From positions 1 to 35,810 of the forward strand of contig NAVB01000454.1 in the NCBI GenBank assembly GCA_002179805.1: a DNA stretch of 35,810 nt, read 5' to 3'. Source of the DNA: Acanthamoeba lenticulata. Lineage: Eukaryota > Discosea > Longamoebia > Acanthamoebidae. Position numbers and translations under genes: made by a program. Every line of letters begins with the position of its first letter. Position 1 is the first letter of the stretch. The notes beneath the pieces were generated by a model. The model worked only from the letters and a program-made list of their open reading frames with translations. It was not told the DNA's origin and made no database searches. This document shows positions 1-11,900 of this stretch, piece after piece.

Positions 1-3000
1 ATGGGTGTACCGCCGAGCTGATCGGGCGAGGTCTGGTCGGTGGTGATCTTGCGCAGGATCCTCCGCATGATCTTGCCCGAGCGAGTCTTGGGGAGGCCTG
101 GCGCCCAGTGGACGTGGTCGGGCGTGGCGATGGGGCCCAGCACCTTACGCACGTGGAGCTGCAGCTCTTGCCTCAGCTTGGGCGAATACTCAAAGTTCTG
201 CACCACTCGGCCCAAATTGGGCCCTCGCGTGAGCATTTCTGAGGTTCCCGAGACGCTTTCGTTGATACACGAACACGTGGCGGCTTCATGCGCGTCTACG
301 CAAAGGGGGGGGAGGTGGAGTTGATGTTGGGGGGGGGCGGAGGACCTCTCGGAGGGTGACGTAGGCGTAGATGCCCTCGCCCTTGATGTCGTGCGGGTAG
401 GGCACCACCGCGGCCTCCGCGACCGCCGGGTGGGACACGAGGGCGCTTTCGACCTCCGCCGTACCAAGGCGATGGCCGCTGACGTTCATGACATCGTCGA
501 TGCGGCCTGCATCATCACCACCCACCATCATCATCAACATCACCACCATCATGATGGATCAGCCACATGTCCGGGCATTGCGTTTTTTTTTCTGGCGGGG
601 GAGGGAGATGGAGGAGAAGTGGGACCTGTGAGCCAGTAGTAGCCATCGTGGTCCCGCTTGCACCCATCGCCGGAGAGGTAGTAGCCCGGGAACATGCTGA
701 AGTCTGTGTTTGTGATTCACCGTTTCATGAATAGAAAATAAAAATAAATCTATTAATATTTTTTTTTTGTTTCAAAAAATCGAGCACTCATGGCAGGCGT
801 TGAGGAGAGAGGGAGGGAGGAAGGGAGGGAGGGAGGAGCGCACAAGTCTGTTCGAAGCGAGCGTGGTCGCCATAGACGGTGCGCATCATGCCCGGCCACG
901 GCCGGCTGATGGCCAAGTAGCCGGTGCAGGGGCCCTCCTGCTCCTGGCCGGCCTCGCTCAGCACGACGGGCCGCACCCCGAAGAAGGGCTTCGTCGCCGA
1001 GCCGGGCTTGGTGGGCGTGGCGCCCGGCAGCGGCGTGATGAGAATGCCTGGCAACACACGAGGACGGGTCTGAGTGACGCGCCCCATGACCACCACCAGG
1101 AGCAGGAGCAGGAGTAGGAGCAAATGCAGGGGCGAGCGCAGCCCGCACGCACCTCCGGTCTCGGTTTGCCACCAGGTGTCGACGATCGCGCAGCGCGAGT
1201 TGCCCACCACGCGGTGGTACCAGAGCCAGGCCTCCGGGTTGATCGGCTCGCCGACAGAGCCCAGAATGCGGAGGCTGTCCCGGTTGTACTTCTTCACGGG
1301 GCCCTCACCCAGGCGCATCAGAGCCCTGACGCGCCCCCATACACACACACACACACACGGACACACACGTGATCATCAGTCAATCAGTCGCCAGACTCGC
1401 AAGCGTGCGCCCAGGCGGCTGCGGCAGATCTGCGCAGGCGCGCGCGGGTGGGCGTACCGGATGGCCGTAGGGGCCGTGTAGAACTGGGTGACCTTGTACT
1501 TCTCCACGATGGCCCAGAAGCGGCCAGCGTCGGGCCAGGTGGGCACGCCCTCAAAGAGCACTGACGTGGCGCCGTTGCAAAGCGGCCCATACATGATGTA
1601 GCTGTGCCCTGCGCGCCCATATTCGCCCCCCCCCCCAATATCCACACACAGACGCGTAGGTCAGCGACTGGTTTGTTGGCGGATCATGGGCCATTGGTGT
1701 GCCAAGAGGTCCAACACGTACCGGTGACCCAGCCGAGATCGGCGGTGCAGTAGTACACGTCACCGGGGTGGTAGTCGAAGATGTACTTGTGCGTCGTGGC
1801 CGCGTACACCATGTACCCGCCTGCGCCCACGCGAAAAAGATCGAGAGAGAGAGAGAGAGAGTGTTGTGAGGCGCCGCGAACAACAAGAAGTAGATTTTTT
1901 TGGTTTGGTTTGGGGGGGGGAGAAAGGGGCGGCACACATACCGGTGGTGTGCAGGACGCCCTTGGGCTTGCCCGTGCTGCCCGACGTGTAGAGCATAAAG
2001 AGCGGATCCTCGGCATCGACCCACTCCACGGGGCAGTCCTCCGAGGCCGTGGCCATGAGGTCGTGGTACCACACGTCGCGGCCGGCTTGCATGTGGGGCA
2101 GGACGCGCTCGCCCAGCCGCTGGTAGACGATGTGCTTGATCTGCGTCCGCGCACAGGTACAAATGGATGAGTCTCCGTGACGAAGCAAGCGAGGACGCAA
2201 GGAAGGAAGGAAGACACACCTGCAGGCCGGTCTTGGCGCAGAGGACAAGTGCCTCATCGGCAGCCTGCTTCAACAGGACGGGCTTGTTGCCACGGAGCAC
2301 AGCATCGGCCGAGATGAGGACCTTGGCCTCAGAATCGAGCAGGCGATTCGCCAACGCCTCGGCCGAGAAGCCCGAGAACACGACCGAGTGGATGGCTCCT
2401 ACAATCGCGAGTGATCATCACCATGTACAGCGTGAGCGATGGTCCTTCTGCTGCTGCTGCTGCTGTTACTGCTTCGCAAGAAGAGGCACACACCGATACG
2501 GGCACAGGCGAGCAGCACAACCGGGAGCTCAACGATCATGGGCAGATACACGGCCACCCGATCGCCCTTCTTTACGCCAAGCGACTTGAGCACGTTGGCA
2601 AACTTGCAGATCTGTGACGCTACGAAGTGAGTAAATGGTGGCGCCCCTCCCCCCCCAATGCGGTGTCCATAGCGCTTCAACGTTGGAGTGTGGAAGCGCA
2701 CCTCGGTCTTCAGCATCTTGTAAGTCCACACTTTGTCCTCGCCTTCGTCGTTGCCTTCCCAATAGAAGGCTACCTGGTCGCCTTTGCCAGCTTCAACGTG
2801 CCTATCGACTGCGTTGTAGCAGATGTTGGTCTTGGCTCCAAGGAACCACTCGATTTTGATGGGTCCCTTATTGACGTCGAGGTTGCAAGAGCTCACCTGC
2901 GGAAGTGAAAGATTAATCTCTTCGGTCACGTTGCAGATTAAAAGTGCGGCTACCTTGCTCCACTTTTCGTGCCAGTAGAAATCACGCTCAGCAACCTCAG

Positions 3001-3148
3001 CCCAGAAGGCGTCAGGATCGGTCACACTCCTTTCATAGAGACGATTGTATTCCTCAAGCGATTTGACGTGCGCACGAGCGGCAACGTCGGCCGGAGGTGG
3101 ATACACCTGGACTTGTTTGAGGCTTTCGAGATCGCCATGGTCTTCCAT
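1..3148 (-). CDS. ACS: Acetyl-CoA synthetase (AMP-forming), 12 exons, 3' end outside window
   Basis: Activates acetate to acetyl-AMP and then acetyl-CoA. Exons, gene order: 2954-3148, 2702-2896, 2494-2611, 2220-2398, 1942-2140, 1722-1820, 1458-1608, 1153-1325, 844-1047, 626-703, 346-506, <1-197. All joins keep frame, giving at least 649 residues, close to the usual ~650-670. Motifs in order: P-loop [11 protein letters not shown] (about 280-290), [26 protein letters not shown], and [12 protein letters not shown], whose Lys (about 626) is the catalytic, acetylation-regulated lysine. The ATG at 3148 is used because the open frame upstream has only a TTG (3244). No targeting peptide is evident, so a cytosolic or nuclear-cytosolic enzyme is inferred. 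Only the last few C-terminal codons lie beyond base 1. The upstream neighbour is divergent. Confidence 0.95.
1341..1358. repeat. (AC)9 microsatellite
   Basis: Dinucleotide run inside the acetyl-CoA synthetase intron 1326-1457. Confidence 0.9.
1843..1861. repeat. (GA)n microsatellite
   Basis: Dinucleotide run inside the acetyl-CoA synthetase intron 1821-1941, close to its 3' splice site on the minus strand. Confidence 0.9.
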
Positions 3149-3560
3149 CGTCACGTTTCGCGCCTTGCTTCGTTCTTTTACGGCCACAACAACGAACCGA
3201 CGAGCCTCAGAGGCGGGAAGAAAGAAGGCGCTCGCGAGAGCCAACAGCCGGAAAGACCCGCAACTCCACCGATAACGCGGGACAAGAGGAAAAGAGGAGG
3301 AGAAAAATTAGGGCGGCGCAGCTGCCGGAGCCGGTCATTGTTGAGGGTCAGCGACGCTGGTGATTGGGAAAGTGTGAGACGATTATTGATTTCTGATTGG
3401 GTTTGGGTGAGATGGTTCATTTTTCATGGGTGTGCAAGCAGAATTGACAAGTTATGCAAGAAATGCCGGAATCCGATGTTTCCCAGCTTTATTCTATGAA
3501 ATAGCATGGGGTTGAGCAAAAACAAAAACAAAACAAAAAGAAATCATTTACAAAAGCACA
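3149..3560. promoter_or_regulatory. Divergent intergenic region with two CCAAT-like boxes
   Basis: This 412-bp gap separates the minus-strand acetyl-CoA synthetase from the plus-strand transposase-like gene. It must hold both promoters. Two CCAAT pentamers read on the minus strand (3363-3367 and 3396-3400), roughly 215 and 250 bases upstream of the synthetase ATG, spaced 33 bp. That orientation suits the synthetase, but pentamers occur by chance often. The end next to the transposase gene (3514-3560) is A-rich. No TATA box was recognised with confidence. Confidence 0.3.
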
Positions 3561-6500
3561 ATGCCCCGCCGCAGCACTCTGACGCAAGAACAAAAGCGTG
3601 CTCGACAACGGCTCTACGCACGTAAGTCGTACAACCAAAAGCACGGAGAGCTCAAATGGCAAGAAGCACCCATTTTCAATCTCACACCAGCACACCAAGC
3701 CCGCACAATCATCGGTGACCTGGCACACTCACGCCCAACACCCCCTGTCCACACAAACAGGTAGCCATGTACACACACTAAACACACTCTTTGGTTAGCT
3801 GTCTAACAGATTAATTGGTCACAGGGAGGTTGTACAGCAACAACAAACAAACGTTCTGGTGGCTGGGCAAGCACCTCGTCAGGTCATCAACAATCAATAC
3901 TCAGTTGAAACACGGTCATTGGTTGCTGAAATGAGCGGGAAGTACCACGTGGCCCTGTGCAACGTTGGACCATTGTATCAAGCCTTCTTCCATCGGCTAT
4001 TCCACCTCCCCATGAGTAGTGCCCCACAAAAAGACACAGCAGCACAAATCATGGTTGAGTTCCTGCTGTGTCATCGCTACCAATTAGCAGAGCGCATCTC
4101 AAACAGCACGGTACACCATCAACAAAGAGTTTTTTTTAAAAAAAATAAAAATGGAAGGCCAAAGCACTAACCATTCTGCCAATAGAGTCTCATCCTTGCA
4201 ATCGACGGCACTTCAAAAGGTTACCGCCGGTCGTTCCTTGCTGTCCAGATCGGGGGCGTGGTGGATAGAGAAGAATGGTTAGCAACAGTTGGTGTTGTTG
4301 AAATGGTCAAAGGCAAGACAGCACAAGAGCAGGTGCGGGTCATCATCGAGCTGTGGGAGGACCTGCGTACCCGCCAAGCACGATTGGGAACAAAGGTTCG
4401 AGAGATCTACGAAATCCAGGGAATCACCTTCGACAACGCTGCCGACAACCGTGGAGCGAAAGGAGGCGTATGGGCTGAACTGAATCGAGTACGAGAAGCC
4501 AAGGCGCAGAGCCACGGGCAAACGTGTAGGCCATTGGTCGAGAAAGGATGTGGTGACCATCTAATGGCACTCTGCTCCAAGGAATGGGAGCGTGAGATTG
4601 CGCGTGTTGCCAAAGAGTGGGGGGCAACGCACCTTCTGCCCCCACCGGATACGAAGAACTACATCAACCGCTTCACGTCAACGATGAAACGCCTCTCACG
4701 CCGGTTCGTCGATGGGCCCTGGGCGGGCGTTTGGCAGGGCTTCGTGCGGTTGCTAGGCGAACAACCTACGCCTGTTGACCGAGTGACACGTGTGCGCTTC
4801 GTCAGTTCTGACCAGATGGCGCGGCACGCGTACAAATGGTACCAAAAACTGTAAAAAAAAAAACTGGCGTACACAATGCCTACTAACGGCTATGACCAGG
4901 TATCCGTACCTCTTGCTGTGGTACAATGGCCTTGAGCCTGTGCTTACCAACAAGGATCGTGAAGACTTTGCTGCCCTGACAAATCCCGACATCTATCACC
5001 TGATGAGGATCAGTGCGATAGGTTTAGAGGTACGTGTTTGTTTCCTTGGCCCACACACAGCCTTTCTAACATCAAGGGCGTAGGTGATACTCGGACCTTA
5101 CATGGCGGCATTGCCTGCAGTGCAATCAGTGGACGAGTGCGTTGAGCATGTGTCAAAGCTGCACGACAGCACCGTGCGCTTGCTGGGCAACCCGCCCGCT
5201 CTTCGTGCACTCTTTGCACAGGACCACAGCCTTGACGTTCGCCGCCTGACTGCTGCGGGCCTGCGCACCAAGATCGCTCAGTTAGCAACTTATTGGCCAC
5301 ACCTGGCCGTCTCCCCACCATCACTCATGCCCAATCTCCATCCTGCCACATCTGCACCACACCAAGCACGACTTCACACACACCACCTCACTTCCTGCCC
5401 AACCCCTTCCCCTCGGGCCATGCGTACCACAAGTGGCGGTAACGGTGGCGACGACGGTGGCGACTACAGTGATGACGGCAGCGACCGCAGCAACAGTGGC
5501 AACGACGGTGGCAGTGGCAGCTCCCTCACGTGCCCTCCTCTCCCTGACCGGCTCGTCATCTACGAGCAGCTCTACATGCAGGCCATAAAGAACACGGTCA
5601 GCAAATACGACAGCAAGTTCGTCACTGGAGGAGAATACGAGCTCGACAACACCCTACGATCCCTCTACATACCGTCAAGCACACGTGGCGTAGAGCGCAC
5701 GTTTTCCACAGTCGATTGGCTCTACCATGTCAGGAGCCCTTCTCTACGTGCCACTCTCCTCTCAGCCTACGTCGTCAGCCATGAGGAACGGGCCGATACA
5801 GACTGCATGGAGCGGTTCCTGCAAAAGTACCAGGTAAGTGTTTACCTGTGCAAATGTCCTTTCTCTGGCTCACCAAAAGAAATTAGGTGGTGAAGGAGGC
5901 ACACACCTTGTTGGCTGCTGAACCGACGCGCTCCAATATCGACAACCAGCGGGCAGTCCGGTTCATGAAAGGCAAGCAGCACGAGATCGAGCTGGCGCAG
6001 CGGCGTCGCGCACGCGCATCCGAAGACGACTCAGTGCGAAGCATCATTGAACTGCATGACGAGCCACTAGAAGGGGAGAAGCTTACCAACAAGGTGATGG
6101 CAACGTTCTTGCGCAAGCAGAAGCAACGTCATCCTGGCCTGCGAATCGGCAAAATGCGACGTGCAGAACTTATCGCCAAGATTCGAGCTTTCGCCTCGTC
6201 GACGCCCCAAATTGAGACCCCTGGCGACGAGGAGGAGGAAGCTGAGAGCACGACGCCGCCCGGGGCGATGAGCGGCTGCGGGTGGACGCCGGAGGAGGAG
6301 GATGATGATGATCAAAATGTGCGATCACAAGATGCTGAGGAGGCTGAAGATGCCGCAGACCAGCGCCTCCTATCGGCTTTTCGCACATTCGCGCAGGCAG
6401 GAACGGCGACCCCCCCCAACGGAGGGGACTGCGACTTGCCCAGCGCCTGCGCTTCCTCCCCTCCCAACTCCATTATTCTCTGTTGCCGACTTCTTGGCGC

Positions 6501-6810
6501 ACCACGGTATCGGCTCTGGCCTCCCAACGGCCCAGTAAGTAGGTGGAAATTTCTTCTGAACCAGACACCAATAAACATTCAGAGCGAAGTCCACCTATGG
6601 CAAGCGGTAGCGAAGTCCACCCATGGCCAGCGGTTGCGCCGCCCTAGAGAAAAACTCTTTATTCCTCTTCCGACCGGAAACGATAAATGCCTATTCGGCC
6701 CTCTTCGGCTTTCCCACCGCCCAACACGTTGTTGTCCCAACAAGCCCCCAAACATGGGCTCTGCCGCCACGGTGCGCAATAAGGCTTGGCTACCGGTGTG
6801 CTACTTTTGA
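3561..6810 (+). CDS. hAT-like (RNase H-fold) transposase-derived protein, 7 predicted exons
   Basis: Exons 3561-3760, 3825-4110, 4186-4850, 4900-5029, 5084-5833, 5887-6534 and 6583-6810 join in frame to 968 residues. Seen: a possible first catalytic Asp in ILAIDGTSKGYRRSF (exon 3 start), a second acidic site in GITFDNAADNRG, a CGDHLMALC motif reminiscent of hAT CxxH, and a C-terminal GVERTFSTVDWLYHV block resembling the hAT dimerisation region. Exon 5 also holds a Gly/Asp/Ser low-complexity insert (about 5420-5520). The N-terminus is basic with no clear BED zinc finger. Introns are only 48-75 bp, and donors (GTAAGT, GTAAAA, GTACAC) differ from neighbours. The frame is intact, so it is a young element or a domesticated gene. 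No terminal inverted repeats or target duplications were found. The last intron and exon are the least certain. Confidence 0.6.
6583..6634 (+). repeat. Tandem duplication of a 26-bp unit
   Basis: Two adjacent 26-bp copies (6583-6608 and 6609-6634) differ at two positions. They begin exactly at the predicted acceptor of the last exon of the transposase-like gene. Because 26 is not a multiple of three, the two copies are read in different frames. Confidence 0.9.
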
Positions 6811-6813
6811 AAC

Positions 6814-6832
6814 CTCTCTCTCTCTCTCTCTC
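6814..6832. repeat. (CT)n microsatellite
   Basis: Dinucleotide run in the 42-bp gap between the convergent stop codons of the transposase-like gene and ALG5. Confidence 0.9.
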
Positions 6833-6852
6833 CAGGAGCACCACCGAGAGTG

Positions 6853-8411
6853 CTAGTTGTCGATCTTCCAGTAGCCGATGAGATAGAGGCTCCTGATGTA
6901 GACGATGTCCTTGGCCATCTGGATGGCTGCGGTCACTGGGTTCAGCGTGGAACCAGCAATCTCCTGCCAGTTGACGGGCACCTGCGTGCGTTTCCCCAAC
7001 ACGCACGAGGGAACGTTGTTGGCAGAAAGCCGGTCAACTGCGAGACACCAAAGTGCGTCCTGCTGACGAACGAAAGAAGGAGGTGATGAGCGCACCTCTT
7101 CAATGGGCATCTTCAGCTGCTGAGCCAGGCACAAGAGTTCGACATCGAACGCCCACCTCTCTGTGGCCACCACAGGGGTGAGTGAACCGCGAAGAGGGAA
7201 AATGATCGTTAATTTTTTTTAAAAAAATCAAACTCGGCGGTTAGGCTCACGCACCAATGTGAAGATTGGCGAAAAGCAGCTGCGCGCTCTTGCGCGTGAA
7301 GAGCTTGAAGCCGCACTGGGTGTCATGCACGTTAGCCACGCAGAAGGTTACCAGCATGTGGAAGGTCGATCCGAGCAGCTTCCTCAAAAACGTCCTCTGA
7401 GCAATCGGAAGGTGGTCTGAGCGTGAGTGCCCCAGTTCAAAACTCGAGATGTTGGGGTCGTATGTGAGCGGCGCCACATACCTTGGCAACCGCTTCGCTC
7501 TTCTCTTGCAAGTGGTGACGAGAGCCCACGGCAACGCCGAGCCCGTTCTTCTCAGCCTGAAAAGGCACGCATCACCAGCGAGAAAACGCTCTTTTGCGTG
7601 AACACAAGCTTGTCCAGAGTTTGCCTTCCAAGGGACATCCATATGCACCTGAAGGAGACGCTTTTCAAGCCGTTCCAGGTCTGCAAACTTGGTGGCGCCA
7701 TCGGCGTCAACCATCAGTGCATACCTTCCACGAGCAACAAGCATGCCCTGTGTGTGTGCGACAAAAGCAGGCCAGTTTAGGCAGTGTAAGAGTGTGCCCC
7801 GGGTGTTCAGTACACAATTACAAAAGAGGGGCACCAGTACGTACCCTTCGCACAGCACCGCCCTTGCCTCGGTTCTTGGCGAGCTTCAACACGCGCACAG
7901 TGTCGAGCTTGTGCTGTTTGGCATAGTTGACGGCTACGTCGGTGGTCTTGTCACGCGAACCGTCATCAACGATGATAATTTCGTAAGTGAATTGCGGGTC
8001 CTCCGCGCTCCTCTGCTGCAGATACGCCAGAGTTTCATCCAACATCGTTGGCATTCGCTTTTCTTCGTTGTAGGCCGGCACGACGACCGAAAGGTAGACG
8101 GCAGGCTCAGCAGAAGGAGGAGGGAAGGGCTTCTTGTCGTTGGTGCGCGGATCGATGTACATGCTCTCATTCTTGTACCAAAGCACGCTCCTCTCAGGCA
8201 AGTAGCGATAGAACATGGCCAAACCAGCCACCACAGCCTTTAACCCCAACCCCAAAGAGGAAGAGAGGGAGGCAAAAAACAGAAAGAAGAGAATCAACCG
8301 TGTTGTCAGCAAAATCGACCACGTCAAAGGTGGTGGAACGCGACAACGCTGGCTGACCCGTACCGCAAGTAAGAACACCCACCAGGGGATGGAGAAAAGG
8401 AGATCCAGCAT
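6853..8411 (-). CDS. ALG5: Dolichyl-phosphate beta-glucosyltransferase (ALG5), 7 exons
   Basis: Makes dolichyl-phosphate-glucose at the ER membrane, the donor for glucosylating the N-glycan precursor. Exons, gene order: 8364-8411, 7845-8237, 7649-7747, 7482-7556, 7255-7396, 7096-7160, 6853-6981; 316 residues versus about 324 in animals. Seen: one N-terminal membrane anchor (residues about 3-26), the GT2 fold start VVVPAYNEEKR, IIIVDDGSRD (Asp107/108), KNRGKGGAVR, a DADGATKF metal-binding motif (about 161-168), DTQCGFKLFTR and ERWAFDVELL near the C-terminus. Intron 8238-8363 is in frame and lacks stops, so retention would add 42 residues; splicing gives the compact family-like anchor. A minus-strand AATAAA lies at 6658-6663, inside the opposing gene's last exon, so the transcripts probably overlap. 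Confidence 0.95.
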
Positions 8412-8926
8412 GGTGCGCGCTTGCTTGGAAAATGTGCTACTACTCTCTACTCGCGCTCGCAAGATCTGTTCTGTTCAACAACGAAAAAAGGGGTGGACCT
8501 CGTAGTGCTACAAGAAGAAGAAACCCGTTTCTTTTCAGACACGTGGCGGCTTGTTAAGGAGGCGGTTTGTAGAGAGCCGTGCGGTCTGGAGCTTTTTGTG
8601 TGGCGCCGCGGAGCATGTGCTAAACTATCGCGTGTTTTTGGTGGAGAGCGACACAGAGAGGTTCATGCGTTATGGTCCTGAACCTATTATTTTTTTCTTT
8701 TGGTTTTGGACAAGGGCCGAGACAACACGCGACCCATAAACTTCTTAATTGCATTTGCCACAGGCAAAAACGCCAATAAACCTGGCGCAACAGGGCAAAA
8801 AAGCCAAGCCCCACCATCAGACAAGGACCAGCAGCAATGGGACGCCCTGCTGGTGATATTTTGCAGTTCAGTTCAATTCCAAGGGCCCAGAGAGGGTGTG
8901 CCGATCACACACACACACACACACAA
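8412..8926. other. Intergenic region between ALG5 5' end and POLD1 3' end
   Basis: 515 bp holding the 3' UTR of the polymerase gene and the promoter/5' UTR of ALG5. Short open frames on both strands have no recognisable protein. It has a T-rich stretch near 8689-8706 and the CA repeat at the polymerase stop codon; otherwise I see nothing. Confidence 0.5.
8906..8925. repeat. (CA)n microsatellite at POLD1 3' UTR
   Basis: Ten CA units directly downstream of the polymerase delta stop codon (8927-8929). Confidence 0.9.
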
Positions 8927-11900
8927 TCACCAGGACAGGGAAGAGGCAGCGGGCGGGTCAAAGCGAAGCAGCACGGCGTGCGAGTCGTCGAGGTCCTTCT
9001 GGATCTTCTTCCGCATGTAGAAAATGGGGCAGTCGCACGATGTGCAGAGGACAGTCTCGTGGAAAGAGCCCTGGCACCGCTGGCACTGCGTCCAGGCCGA
9101 AGCAAACTCGCGCTCGAGCTGGTGAACGCGCGCCAGGCGCTCTTGGTAGTAGACGGCCTCCATGGGCCGGCAGTAGCGGCAAACCGAGGTCTCGTTGGGG
9201 CCGGTCAGAGGCGCCTTGCAGCCCATGCACGTGAGGGTGCGCTTGGCAAAGGAGACGATACCGCCCAGTGTCGGGGTTTGCACCGAGAGGGTGCGCGTGT
9301 GCTCGCCCGTCAGGAGAGACTCGGGATTCTTGAGGATGGGCTTGAAGATGCGCAGCAGCGGCTTCTCGAGCTGCTGGTGCAGGTAGTACTGCGCGTCGAG
9401 CGGGATGTTATGCTCGAGTACGTGCAGAGGGTCTTCCGCACGCTCGTAGGCACGCGAGCCCTTGGCTCCCTTGACAATGACGTAGGGCACGCGGTCACCC
9501 ACAACGGGGGCTGAGCCGGCGTCGCGCTTGGCCATACGCTCGGCCAGCTCGACGTGGGCCTGCTTGGCCTTGTAGTCCTCGCTGTTGCGCGATATCTGCT
9601 TGGTGATGACCAGCAACGAGAGGTCGAGCCGATTGCACAGTAGGTCGGAGATGATTTGCTTCACATATTCCACCGCCGAGTTGACGTCGCGATTGATGAG
9701 GATGCGGTCAAGGCTCTCCTGCACCAAGTTGCGCACCAGCGCGCAATTGTCGCGGCGCACGGTCTCGATACCCTTGGCGTCCATGTGGTCGTATTTGTCC
9801 GGACAGCCCCACCATAGACCTGCGTAGCGCTTCTTGCTGATGAGCAGGTACGGGTAATAAACCTTCTCGAACTCGAGCTTGATGGGCTGCTCGAAGCAAT
9901 GCTTCGTTATGTACTCAGCTGCTTCCCTGCCCAGAACCATGGCCTTGAGGGATAATTGGAAGATACGGTCAGAGTCTGGGAACATCTGGAAAAAGCAACA
10001 ACAACAACAAGAAGAAGGTTAACGCGCACCTCGGCCACTGTCGTGACACCAAAGTTGACCATGACCGAATCCGTGTCACCATAGATGACGTCGGCGTTGT
10101 GAGTGTAGCCGTTCTCGGTGCGATACCGCTCCAGCACGGTGGCCTGCGTTTTCTCGATCATCTCGCGGCCGTAAGCTGTGACGGCCGACGAAATGGCCAA
10201 ACAGGGCAGCTTGCCGATCGTGGCTCCCGTGAAACCGTACACCGAATTGGCCGACACCTTCAACGCCAGCTGACGGCCGTTGAGCACCGCCTGTTGTTGC
10301 CATTGTTGTGTGCGTGAGAGAGAGAGAGAGAGAGAGGAGAGGACACAATAGAGCGGTGAGTAGTGTGCTGGTATTGGTGAAAGGGAGAGAAGTTGTGACA
10401 ACGAACCTGCTTGAAGGGGTTCTGCTCCTTTTTCATCTCCGCTTTAGCGCGCGCACGGGCTTCCAGCAGACCCTTGAGGATGCGCGGAAGCAGGCCCGGT
10501 TTGGTCGATTCGCGCACGAAGCACTCGCCTCCCGGACTTCGCTCGTAGCTCTCGGCTGTATATTGTTGATGGTGATGCGCAGTTGCAAGGATGAGAACAG
10601 CGGTCGGGGTGCAAAAGAGGTCGGCGAAGGCGGGAGAAGGAGAAAAGGCGTACGTGGGAAAGAATGGACTTCGTTGGGAGCGAGCAGAGTCGAGTAGCAG
10701 AGATTGTGAGCGATCATGATGGACGGATACAGGGAAGCGAAATCCAGCGTGGCGATGGGCACGTCGTAGAAGGCCGTCTTGGGAGCGATCACGATGGCGC
10801 CCTTGTAGCTCTTACCATCCTCACCCTCGGACTTGTTTACCTTGACTGTTCAAGCGGCAGGTGGAACAACATCGCATGAGCTAAGAGACATGGCATTGCA
10901 ATGACGTTGGTGGCCGCAAGGCAGGGGCTCCGTACCGGCCGGAATGAGGAGGTCTTCGCTGTTAGCAATGCGGTACAACTGCGAAAGGACCTTCACCTGC
11001 TGACCGCGGGTCAGGAGGAACGCGAGCGGCACGCCCGTAACTCGGGCCATCTCTGTGCACAACGGTGCACACAGACACACGTGTGAAGAGATGATGAGCT
11101 CATGCACGACCCAACCAGTAGCAGGCTTACAAAAAAAAGAACGACGGGTTGAGTACCAATGTAGTTGATAATGCACATGAGCTTGTCCAGCAAACGCTGC
11201 GGCAGCAGGGCATCCTTGGCGCAGTAGACGGCCAAGCGCCTCCGCTGGTCGTTCGTACCGTTGTACAAGTCCGTAATGATGGAATGCTGCAACCACGAAG
11301 ATGACAAAAGATGAGTACCTCGTGGTGAGCAACGCGTATTGGGGGGGGGGAGGAGGTTCGTACATGCACGTCTTCCTTCTGCTCCTCCAAGAAGTGTTGG
11401 GAGACGTAGTTGAGAGTGTAGGAACGAAGCTTGTGATCGCGCGTGATGACAATCAAAACATCGAGCTGCACGCGCCCTCCAATCTTGATCTCCTTCGAGT
11501 CACGCTTGCCAAAGGCCTTGGACGAAAAAGTCGTGTCCTTCATCGTCGATCGCTGGTTCTTGATACGCCCCAGGAAGGGGAAGTCGCCAAGTCCGAGTTT
11601 ATGAGCTCGCGTGAGGAGATACCACAAATCGAAATTGATGATGTTGTAGCCCGTGAGAATGTCCGGGTCCACAGTCTCCACAAATTTGCGCCACGCGAGC
11701 AGCATTTCCTCCTGTACGTGTGTGCAGGACCCGTGTTGAAGCGGTCTCTCTTTTTAAAAAAGGAAAAAAAAAAAAGAGGCAGATTAATTGTGTTGTCTGT
11801 GGCTGGGAGGGCGTGCCTCGGTCTCGAAGCAGCGGACTTCGCAGCCGGCGATCGGACTGCACTTACGCACAGTGAAGACGTTCTTGACGAGCGGGCTCGC

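Noticed and set aside
3149..3244. 33-residue N-terminal extension of acetyl-CoA synthetase as a mitochondrial presequence
   Set aside because: It begins with TTG, not ATG, and no upstream acceptor with a start codon was found.
9944..9985. POLD1 acceptor at 9986, adding 14 residues ([14 protein letters not shown])
   Set aside because: It would give a 44-bp intron and an insertion in a conserved block; the acceptor at 9944 restores the family sequence and has a CTGAC branch point.
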